Assembly: GCA_004352715.1 (NCBI GenBank)
Contig: SCFE01000002.1
Span: forward strand, 2,479,131-2,543,130
Origin: Hofstenia miamia
Lineage: Eukaryota; Xenacoelomorpha; Acoela
Reading direction: 5' to 3'
Length of the DNA stretch: 64,000 bases
Shown here: in pieces, positions 37,990 through 48,500 of the stretch
Numbering within the stretch: the first letter of the stretch is position 1
Layout: every line of letters starts with the position of its first letter
Program-made: the position numbers and the translations under genes
The notes under the pieces: model-generated
What the model was told of the DNA's origin: nothing
Seen by the model: the letters and a program-made list of their open reading frames with translations, nothing else
The model's database searches: none

Positions 37990-38151
37990 TGTGGCATCAG
38001 TAAGGTGCACGGAAGTGTGCTGATTAAGAGAACGCGGCTAGCTATTTCTCTATTTACAAATACTTCATATTAACAATATGGTACAAACAATTAAACACGA
38101 AAAGCGAGTAATCTGGCCGATACCAAAAACCAGTACCTGCCGATGTTACAA
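37990..38151 (+). mobile_element. 162-bp LTR-like insertion inside a TA array
   Basis: Starts TGTGGCATCAG immediately after TATATAT and ends CCGATGTTACA immediately before ATATATATA. The 5'-TGT...ACA-3' termini with TA sequence on both sides fit a solo LTR whose target duplication is hidden in the TA repeat. A diverged relative lies at 39083-39195. Confidence 0.5.
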
Positions 38152-39082
38152 TATATATATATAGTGAAAAGAACCCAGATTGTTGCTGATCATGAACTAT
38201 GTTTGATTGAACAATGGAGGACATTACAGATATCAATTGATTCTGGAATGAAGGCTACGTATATTGGGCATAATGGTTGGAATGCAAGAAGAATTGGAGA
38301 ATGTTTTGATAATATCTCACAGAATTCTAAAAATTTGCAAGGATTTGTCGATTGTTCATTTTCATTATGTCCACGTTAAGCCAGACCTTGCCAATATTTT
38401 CTATTACATACCTCATCTAATTATATGCAGCCATTATTTAAGGCTAACTAAGAAACTGTTTCTTGTTGACCGTAGACATTAGTAAATAATGTTCATGTTC
38501 CACAGCTTTAGTATAGCCTCCTTTGCAAAATCAAGCTCATAATACGTTCAAACAGGGCTGCGTGTTGTGCGCATGACAAGCATGAGCTTGTCTGATTTAC
38601 TACTACTAACTGCTTCAGCCTTTAAACTAGTTTAAAATTAGACCCACTCCCAAATTTTTAATATGCATGTAATAGAGTGAAGTGAACTACTAATAGCAAA
38701 GTGTTGTAATTATAATGATGCTTGACAGTAAATAAAAGCTCTTACTGGTTAAATATTTTAGCCAACCATTTCAAACCATAATCATTAATTTGCTGCGATT
38801 CCTTTGGTCTTTAAATGCTCAAAGCTGGACAAGAAAATCATGATATACGACCACAATATTCATTATATTATTGTAATGCGAGTCACATGCTGTTATTAAA
38901 ATAAAATTTCACATTTAATGGCGGCAAATCTTAAAGTAAAATTACGGGGGACACACGTAGAGGCCATCGAAAACTTAGAGGGGCCGTGGCCCCCGCTTTG
39001 CGACTCCACTGTATTGTAATATCTGAAGCATAGGCTTTGCATCACTAATTGGGGGTTAACAAACACAACACTGTGCTAAAAT

Positions 39083-39195
39083 TGTGGTCTGTTTACAACA
39101 ACTCGTTCCTTTTTATAAAAATGACTATTAACATATTTACAATATACATGAAAAAATGTAGTCTGGCCAAAACAAGTACTGGTCACGATACTACA
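39083..39195 (+). mobile_element. diverged relative of the 37990 LTR-like unit
   Basis: TGTGGTCTGTTTACAAC at the start and GTCTGGCCAAAACAAGTACTGGTCACGATACTACA at the end parallel TCTGGCCGATACCAAAAACCAGTACCTGCCGATGTTACA in the unit at 37990. Also followed by a TATGTATG tract. Confidence 0.4.
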
Positions 39196-39680
39196 GTATG
39201 TATGTAAAATTTTTCAGATACATTTATATAAAAAACTATTAAAAAATTTCAAATTCAAAATCCTTCTACTCCAAAATTCTAATTGTGAAGATGTAATCAG
39301 ATTTTTTTACTATGCAATAGTTAATAATTTTTTCGTGATCACATTTTGATTTTCAAATTGATAAAAAAATTGGGTAAAAAATTTTTCTCTAAGAATGTAG
39401 TAAGTTTGTATTGATATTAACAAATCATGGGATTTTATTCCATTTAGTTATGCAGCATAAATTGCAATACTGACTTTCAAATTTACTAAAAATTTGAAAA
39501 TAAGCAACATAACATAATGACCAGATTTTTTTTTCCAAAATACTCAAGATCACAACAATATGATTTGAAACATCTTACATCTCACTAGACGGTAACCGAA
39601 AATTTATGAATATATATACAGGAGCTGCTTATGGCAATCGCATAGGATATAGCAGTTATAATTATGACTAAGTTGAGCTG

Positions 39681-39741
39681 AACTTAAAATTTTATTGAAT
39701 GATCGCGCACAGACCTGCCCTATTTAAGCATAAAATAAATG
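39681..39741 (-). repeat. inverted copy of the 15464-15524 repeat
   Basis: The minus strand reads CATTTATTTTATGCTTAAATAGGGCA, then TCTGTGCGCGATCATTCAATAAAATTTTAAG, matching the plus-strand segment at 15464 with a few changes. Probably parts of one LTR family. Confidence 0.6.
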
Positions 39742-40266
39742 CACAACCTGAATTACAAAATATTTTGCTATTTTAACAATTTCAATTGTTTATAATTGTT
39801 ATTTGAACTAAGTTCGGTCCTCAATTTTCATGTAGATTGTGCATGGGCCATGACATGTTCTAAAAACGCGAGATTTGAGATGGACCAGTTTTATAAGTGT
39901 AGCAAAACGGTTGTTTTAATAAACATATTTCTGTTATGGTATTAAGGTCGTTTATCATCAGTGTACTGCCTCATATATATCACAATGCCACCAAGAAAAA
40001 GATGACAAACGCATTAACGCTTGTCATAGACTTGCTCTTGACATGTTTATTGTTAATGCTGAAACCATTTCAATAGTGATGATATTCCTGTTTTAATGTT
40101 TGTGTTATTGGATATAGAGATTTCGCTGATATTGAAGTATTTAAAAATCAATTGAAATTGAAGCATTATAGGTATAAATTAATAATATTGATATGACTCT
40201 TACATTTTTATTATTGCGATGTATTTTCGACCAAAGATAAATCATCCTGCACAGATATCTATACCT

Positions 40267-40301
<35 letters not shown>

Positions 40302-40457
40302 NNNNNNNNNNNNNNNNNNNNNNNNNNNNNNNNNNNNNNNNNNNNNNNNNNNNNNNNNNNNNNNNNNNNNNNNNNNNNNNNNNNNNNNNNNNNNNNNNNN
40401 NNNNNNNNNNNNNNNNNNNNNNNNNNNNNNNNNNNNNNNNNNNNNNNNNNNNNNNNN
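40302..40457. other. assembly gap (156 N) inside a (TA)n array
   Basis: TA repeats on both sides (40271-40301 and 40458-40487). Confidence 0.98.
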
Positions 40458-40489
<32 letters not shown>

Positions 40490-40491
<2 letters not shown>

Positions 40492-41205
40492 GATGGGTGC
40501 GGTGCGGTAGTACCCGGAATTTTCTATTTTGAGTAATTTGTTTGTCATGGCTATCAAGAAAAAAGAGCCGATTAGGTTAAAGTAACAAAATGCTTGTAAC
40601 TGAACAGCTCTCATCAGAACGCGTAAAAAACCACGGTTTTCCAGATATTTTGTAGAATTGAAATTTCAAAAATTAACAAATACATTTGTAATGAATAAGA
40701 TTTATTGTCACTGGAGTGCGTTATTACTTCAAATTATAAATAAATAACAATTACTTCTGAAAAATTAGAATGGAGACGAAGACATTGGAGTAGTGTTTTG
40801 GAGCCCCACTTGCAGAAGTTCATTTCACAAATTAGATGGTTTATTACTAAACGATTTATTATTGTCTGTCATTTATTAACAACTTATTTGTTCTGTATAG
40901 ATAATCGGAAATTTATGTTCTAAATAAATGTAGGCATATTTTGATTTAAAAAATCAGTTTAAAAATTCAAATTTAAAAAATCGATCAGACAGATATTATC
41001 ATGGTTTGCTACTAGCCATATAGAAAAATGCAAAATTTGGCAATAGTGTACTATAGAGTTCAGGAATGGTACAAAAATACTAAATTTGAAGAAAATCTCT
41101 GGGCACGGACTACGGATATTGGCTTTGTACCCGTTCATTTAGATTTTGATAGGACGCTGTTGAAACGTTTTACTGTATAGGCACAAAATCAATATTATTT
41201 GAAGC

Positions 41206-41236
<31 letters not shown>

Positions 41237-41931
41237 TATGAAAAGCTCATTAAGTTTTCAGTCGTGTTAATATGTATTTGAGATTAATTTAATACTAACC
41301 TTTGAAGAAAAAGTGTTTATTTTTTTGAAAATCTATGTGTCCTTTTTTCCACGGTTTATATTGTGTATGATTCAGAGTAGGGTCCAGATCGAGTACACTG
41401 ATGTGCGGTTAAACTCCGGGTCTGAGCAGAGCAACTGTACTCGGATCTCACCGCTGTACTAAGTCATCTTCATATAGAGATCTGATGAGAACCCTTTAGG
41501 AATATCATGGGAATCTCACAATAACTTCCGAGTGCATCAGGTCGTAAATGGAAGTACAAACTTTCTTAATTTACAACTCTATTTTTCGCATTTACTTTAT
41601 TAAACTTTATTTTTTAAATATTTCAATAATTTCATTTTTGTTAATCAATATTCGATCGAATTGAAAGTAATTTAATAAAAATATTCAAAAAGATTATAAT
41701 GTTGTGAATAACTACAAATATTAATTTCCATAAAAACAATGATATATTGTATGAAATTCTTAAGTTATTTTCTTGGTAGGTGCGGCATTGCGAGTTTTGA
41801 AGTGATGCAGTTGCAGCATTGATTAAATCAATCAAAAACAAATTAATATTTACATTAAACAAAAAGTATTTTGTAAACCGTGTACTTCTACGATAAATTG
41901 TAAATTTTTATATTATGATTTTGCGGCAAAG

Positions 41932-41966
<35 letters not shown>

Positions 41967-43340
41967 CAGTTTATTATTTATTGCTTTCTTGAAACTTGCG
42001 ATTTTTATCCAGCTTCCTTTCATTCATTAAATTAATTTAAAATGTCAGGCTCACTGAGTATCCAGTTTATATTGATGAGGAAAATTAAAAATTGAGAAGT
42101 ACAAGCGATAACTTTGTGTATGTAATTGAAAACGTCACAGATTTAAAATTTATCATGTGACGATACGTCACCACTTAACTGTTCTGACTAATATTAAATA
42201 ACAAATTCTGTTTGTACTTAGCAAATAACTGTTTCGCATATATGAAAGGTACATTTCTCATATCTAATCACATTAATAAATTTTAATATCTTTGAAATAA
42301 TCAACTTTTATATGAATAACTACTCCTCAAAATTCAAGAAAACTTAGTATATGGCACTAGGTAAAATTTTAGTGTTTTACAATTTATAGGAAATATGTCA
42401 TTTGCTGTTCTAAGGTAAGCAGAAAGTTATTGAACCACCTCAGAACCTACTATGGCATGCTTCATTTTCTGTCAGAAGTTACACCGTACTCAGGTTCTTG
42501 TTTATTATTGATCTTAATATCCCGTAAAGATATCTAGATGAAATCTCCTGAACTACCTATGTAGACTCGTCTATCCTAAAGATTGACTCACTAATTTCCA
42601 CTCAAAATGTTGTCTTCATGCAAATTTATCAAAGATGATCATATTTAGTATAGAAAATCTAATAGTTCTTAGATGTGTCTGTTTGTTGATCCTCACCAGT
42701 CAGGCGTCAGTTTGTCTGTAATATCATAACTTGACCCATGCGGTATATCCGTAGAATTAGATTGAGAATGAAATGTAGATTACTGTAGAATTTTGCCTCT
42801 ACTTTACGCATCTTTCAAAAATGTTACCCGAAATCAGTTGTTATTGAGAGAAATTTCAACTTGTTTTGGAATGTCATGAGAATATCGAAACATATATGTC
42901 ACTTAACTATAACTTTGGTGATTAATCAGCTTGCTGTATTAAATTTGAAAAAGTCATTTTAAAAGCTGAAGTCATATTTTGAATATTTTTAGGTCATAAT
43001 TTGGTCACCGTTTAACAATCTTCAATATGCATATTGTTCTTCTCTGTTCCATGTCTTTCTCTTGCCATGATTAATTAACTATTGCACGATTCTATCCCAT
43101 CCCATTTTACAAAAGCCAATCATTTGTGCCATGAATCTCACATGCGCCTCAGCCTAGTTTGATCTGAATCATCGCCCACTCCTAACCATGTGGAGAGGTT
43201 GATAGGGCATAGGTGGTTATACCCCCCAATTCATTATCTATGCCATCTAAATGCAATATAAAATGCCCCAATATTACAAAAATGAGCTTATAAAATAAAA
43301 CTGAATTTTTTTTGCCAATATTAAGCTAAACGCACTGATT
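40490..43340. other. intergenic, no gene seen
   Basis: TA arrays at 41203-41234 and 41935-41964. GC-richer patches at 40485-40520 and 41370-41470 (GGGTCCAGATCGAG, CGGGTCTGAGCAGAGC) resemble decayed hAT-MITE ends. No domain in any frame. Confidence 0.5.
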
Positions 43341-43344
43341 TTTA

Positions 43345-43738
43345 CAAGTATATATAGTTCAAGTAAAAAAGTGGCCACATTATAAACACATTTTTGATAA
43401 AAAAACGAAAGACAAATAGAGGCTTATAAAATATATTTGAAAATATAATTGTCTCAGCTTGTAACCTGGTGACAAAGTTATTTGACAAGTTTGCCATGCA
43501 AAGCGTGACACGCAGATAAACTTCTTGAAATTGAACGCATTAAACTAACTCTAACTTCTTGAGTTATTTGATTTTGCGATTCAAGAATGTAACTCTTTAA
43601 TTCTTTCATATTTGTAGGATTTTTTTCTCGATAAAATCCTTCAGAATTTACCAAACATGCATTTAAATTGAAATATAGTGTGGAACTAATGAATGTCAGA
43701 TTTTGAAAAATGGCCACTTTTTTTACTTGAACTATTTG
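43345..43738 (-). mobile_element. Tc1-type deletion derivative with C-terminal transposase remnant
   Basis: Inverted ends: left CAAGTATATATAGTTCAAGTAAAAAAGTGGCCA and right the inverse of CAAATAGTTCAAGTAAAAAAAGTGGCCA, each flanked by TA (43343-43344 and 43739-43740). The minus strand 43717-43478 encodes NPTNMKELKSYILESQ and SMRxRxxxC-like SLMRSISRSLSACHALHGK, the usual transposase C-terminus next to a terminal repeat. The catalytic core is deleted. Confidence 0.75.
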
Positions 43739-43773
43739 TACTAATAATTATAATTACTCCTAAATTAACATAT

Positions 43774-44548
43774 ACATATATATATATATATGTGCGTTGT
43801 TCAACAGTCATTGTAGTTTATATGTGGCGGATGCCTACAAGCGCTAGCCCCTAAATATTACATGTCAGCCTCGCCCCAAACTTACCCAGTTGATTTAGGT
43901 ATATGAATTTTATTATTGGGCCTGGGACTTGTGTGATAAATCGAAAATCTTAATTATTATTGGCCTAATGCCAGCACTATGCTGTTCAGAAGGTATTTTG
44001 AGATAAGATATTTTTCAAATTTTTGAAATTATTTGCAATTAGGATGATATCAAATTTGAAGTTTCATGCTTTTAGATGGAAATGTCCAGTTTATAAAATG
44101 ACTTCGTGGAATTTTAACGGAATTAATATTAAGTACATGCAATTGGAACAGATTATCACTAAAGCATGCATTCGGCAATGCACTCTCTGTTTTACTTTTA
44201 ACAGAGAATGCAGAAAGTTCATATGTAATACTCCTATAATTAAGACTGTAGTGATCGTTGTCAAATTCTATTGGAAGTGTTGCAAATTTAATAAAAATAT
44301 TGATTTCATCGATTGAAGAAACGACGATTGTGATTTAAATCAAGTTTTTAGCAGTGTATTGGAACATTTCAATAAATTTTAGTTAATTGAAGCATATTAC
44401 ACATTTGTTAGTATTTCAATGGATATTACAAACAACTTTTGAAAAACGTATTGTATTAGATTGTTCTTAATAATGTTTTAAAAAACATAATACCAAAAAA
44501 ATTATCATTGAATTTGTTCTATTTTTAAGCGATTAGAGACCATCTTGC
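43774..44548. other. intergenic, no gene confirmed
   Basis: TA run near 43774-43792. A Cys-containing plus frame at 44023-44316 starts at TTG rather than ATG and is unrecognised. Confidence 0.4.
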
Positions 44549-44830
44549 TTAACTAGTTTGAATAAACACATATTGTTTGTTGGGAAGATTTACTTTCAAA
44601 GTTAATATAACAAAGTGTTTAAAATCATACAAAGGTGCGTTTGTTCTAAAATTGAAGATTGCGATATTTACTCTATAATTTGAGCAGAGGTTATTCACAT
44701 CTTCAGTTTTCAGGTAACTTCTGAATTTGGCATAGAATTCTATTTTTGAATAAAGATCATTTCTAAACATCGATTTGATGAAATTGCAAACTATCAACAC
44801 TAGAACAGCTATCCTTGCAAATATATTCAT
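44549..44830 (-). CDS. small hypothetical open frame with signal-like N-terminus
   Basis: 93 codons from a true ATG (44830) to a stop at 44549. The first 20 residues (MNIFARIAVLVLIVCNFIKS) look like a secretion signal or a single membrane anchor. The rest has two Lys-rich stretches, one Cys (C89-like position not conserved with anything I know) and no known domain. It may be a real short secreted protein, an exon, or chance; AT-rich DNA yields such frames easily. Confidence 0.25.
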   Translation of the reverse strand: MNIFARIAVLVLIVCNFIKSMFRNDLYSKIEFYAKFRSYLKTEDVNNLCSNYRVNIAIFNFRTNAPLYDFKHFVILTLKVNLPNKQYVFIQTS

Positions 44831-45442
44831 ATCTGCTGTTTAAAATGCGAAAATTATGAAATAGAAACAAAATTTCTACAAATACTAAATTCAAAGAGAT
44901 TATCAACATAATTGGAAGTATATGTACCTGCTAGTGTTTTTTGTTAAATGAATAAAGAAGCAAAAAAATGCTTAAAGGTTTCTAGTGGTAATTGATCTCA
45001 TACTTCATTCTTTAGATGAGGTTTGCTCAAACAGTTTCCAACCAAATACAAAAGCCAACTTAAAATACATTTTTCTCAGCAATTTCGTGACTCCTTTGCA
45101 TTGAATAGAACATCTCAATAGGAGATTCTTTACAAATTTATTCTTAATAGTTTTGTATTATAACATTATCTACATTGCCTAAAATGTTACAACATTATTT
45201 AATAGCGGTGGTTAAACAGTAATATTTATCACAGATATTATATATTCAAAATTAAAAAAAAATAGAAAATGGTTTGTGAAAAAGCATTCATAGAAATGTG
45301 GTTGGAGGGTTGCAACCTGAACTAAGTGAGGATACTTTAGATTTTATCTACATTTTTCAAGGTCTTACAACTAAAAAAATTTACAGATTATTGGACAATT
45401 TAGCAATCTTCAAGTTTTTTAGGAAGAAACTCGGAAATCTCA

Positions 45443-45550
45443 ATGTATGACAGCAAGTCTGTGCAATCTGTACAAATAGAAACAAGAGTATATAAGCGAA
45501 GATGGTTCCTTCTGGCTGTTATTTTCACTCTCAACTCATCTAATGCGATG
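45443..45550 (+). CDS. SLC49A3-like exon 1 (N-terminus, TM1 start)
   Basis: ATG at 45443, 36 codons to GATG|GTATGT. The short cytosolic N-terminus MYDSKSVQSVQIETR leads into YKRRWFLLAVIFTLNSSNA. The frame stays open upstream to about 45421 behind a possible TTTTTTAG acceptor, so an earlier coding exon is possible. Confidence 0.75.
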
Positions 45551-48500
45551 GTATGTCACTTTGACTGAAGCTTAAGCTTGAATTTAAAGCATTGAGTTCA
45601 TTGATGTCTAAGTTGGAAGTATAATGTTAGAAATTAATTTATAAAAATGTACTATAATAAAAATTTGTCTCAGGAGAAAACTTTTGAATTAAATTTTAAA
45701 ATATGGCATAGAATTCATTATTTAACAAGCATCACCTTGATGCGTTGTTCTCGATGAATTTCTAATTTATAATTGTCATAAAAATCTTAGACTGTGAAAT
45801 TGATTGTATAATACTGATTGTGACTATTGTTGAAAGGTTTGCTGTAATTTCCTGCTTAACAGTTCACATTGATATGAATTTTCAACTAAATTGATTTTTG
45901 TTTACAAAAATAAAGAATCTTTTTAATTCTATGAATTTATCTAATTTCAATGTTGGCATAAGCGACAGTTATCATCATTTGCTTAGTAATAACTGTTGCT
46001 ATTGTCATTCACAATGTGTTGGCAATTGCATTTACTGTGCAATAAGTTTTTACAAAATTTGTCTGGCTATAAAAATTTGTGAGACAATAAGAACTCATTT
46101 TCTTTCATAGCCAGTGAGCTGATGTATATATTAATTCCTTCTTCTACTTAATCTTAGGCACAAATTCTCATTTGGAAACAGCAAAAAGTTTTTAGGGGAT
46201 CATTGCAAGTGTAAAAATGCATTCTATGTATTCTACCTTACGCGTGCATTCATGTCCAGTCATAAATTATATGTATTTTCATAAATATATACATATAAAT
46301 ATTGACAATCATTCTTCTAAATGTGTATATTTGTAGAATTGGTGTGCTTTTACTCCGATTCCTGACATTACTAAGTCGTTCTTCCATTGCTCAATAACAG
46401 ACGTCAATTTACTATCATTAGTATTTTTTGTAGCATACATCCCTCTGTTTCCCGTAGGCTCATTTCTAGTGGACTATTGTGGACTGCGCACTGCAGTAAG
46501 TATTTTGAATATCTATGCTCAAAATTAAAAGATCATTTTATATTTTCAGCTAAAATTTGAAAATGCAATAAAAAATAATTATTATTAATGAAGATTTAAT
46601 TTCCCACATGTAAAATATATATGCATGTAGTTTCTAAAGAAGTGGCAAGTGCTGGAAAAAAGAATTCGGCCACCCATGATTTGCCATAAATATTTTTAGA
46701 AATGGACGCCAAGAATATCATAGGTATTTTTAAATTAGATTTGGGGTTGCAGAAAGGAATTCATCAATATTGAAACATAATTGTCACGGTTTACTTTAAA
46801 TCTCAAGGAGAAATGCTACAATACTTTTAGTTAGCTAATCTTTTCTTGGAAAAATGTATTCGACCCCTTCTGACCAAATCAGAGAATATGTAAAAAATTT
46901 CATTGGTTTAGCTTTTTTCAGTCTATTTATATTGAATATGTCAAACAATAGTCTTTCTTCTCATACCCTCCGCGAGTTGATTATCTCCAAACATTTGGAA
47001 GGGATGAGTCAACGTAATATAGCCCGACTTGTAGAGCGACCTCGAAGCACTGTCGAGGATATCATCAGACATTTAACTTCTGAAAACATCATTGCCCCCA
47101 ACCCAAAATCTGGAAGACCAAAGAACACTTCCAAAACTTCCCAATCAGCTCTTGTTTGCCTTTCAAAGCGAAATCCCAGGAAGACTTGGGAGGAATTTCG
47201 CAAGGAATGGGCTGATGGTTACCTTTTGACAGCAAGAACTGTGCAAAACATCCTGAAGAAGTACTCAATTGGGACTTTCGTGGCACCCAGAAAGCCAATC
47301 TTAACCCCAAAGCAAAGATTACGCCGGCTGAGTTGGGCCAATTTAGTGAGAGACAATTAATTTCAACATTGGTCTAATGTTATATTTTCAGATGAGTCAA
47401 GATTTGAGATATACTTATCAAAGGGAATGTTGATAAAGAAACAAACTGGGCAGAAGTTCAGATTCTTGCCTCAATTTACTCCGCGGACCATGAAGTACGG
47501 TGGGAAGTCTGTAATGGTATGGGGTGCAATATGGAAGTGTGGCTTTAGCAGATTGTTCACATCACTGGTACTCTCCGAAACTCTCAATATGCTCGGATTT
47601 TAGAAAAGGAACTCTTGCCACTCCTTACAAGTGATTCAATATATTAGAAGGATGGTGCTACATGTCATACCTCAAAAGAAATGAAGAACTTCTTCCACAA
47701 TAATGGGGTTGCTATCCTTGATGACTGGCCTGGCCAATCTCCAGACCTTAATATTATCGAAAATATGTGGAAAGAGATCAAATATCTAATTGGACAGCAT
47801 ACTCTTTACACTAAAGACGAGCTGTGGAGCGCAATAAAGAAAGAATTTTATGCAATACCCAACAGCTTTATTGAAAGACTGCTTTAATCCCTGATTGCCT
47901 TGAAGATGTTATTCGCTCAAAGGGATACCCTACAAAATACTAGAAGAGAGAATTTTGTTGCTAAGTGCTTATAATGCATCAATTATTAATTTATGTATCT
48001 TATTTTGAATTTACTTTTTTTGGATTTGCTCATTTATTAAATTTTTTCAGGTAGCCGAATACATTTTTTCAATACAATTTTTCTAATTTTGATTAAAAGT
48101 TAATAGCCAATTGTTATTCCACATATTTTATGGCATTAAACATACAGATTTTCCTTTCTCAATCAAAGTAACACTTAGTGATAATCTTAGGCACACTCTA
48201 TCCAATGAATGTTCATTATTTATTCAAAATAGCAAGGTGGTCGAATACATATTTCAAGTACTGTATTATTATTCTACTCGTAATCAGAGATTAAATGCTT
48301 ATAAATTACATGTTGTAACACAACTCACATATATTTTCTTCAGAAAATAAAATATTTCACGGTAGTTGTTGCTTTTATGGGCATTAGATCGCCTCATTAT
48401 CTGAACACTAGGTATGAAAAGAATTTGAATATTTTTGCAAAAATCGGATTTCTCATTGGACAAAATTCTTATTTGCATGTACTTTAACCACAAATCTTCA

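Larger units (their letters stand above)
37802..39011. mobile_element. larger hAT-type non-autonomous element, (C/T)AGTGG(C/A)GTCGC ends
   Basis: Left TAGTGGCGTCGCTAGC and inverted right CAGTGGAGTCGCAAAGC share the same terminal pattern as the MITE at 32013. Both ends run into G-rich tracts (AGGGGGAGGC; GGGGCCGTGGCCCCCGC). The interior includes a nested LTR-like insertion at 37990-38151 and no intact transposase. Confidence 0.5.

Noticed and set aside
45421-45442. Open frame upstream of the transporter ATG
   Set aside because: It could belong to an earlier exon but has no family signature; the ATG at 45443 is kept as the simplest start.
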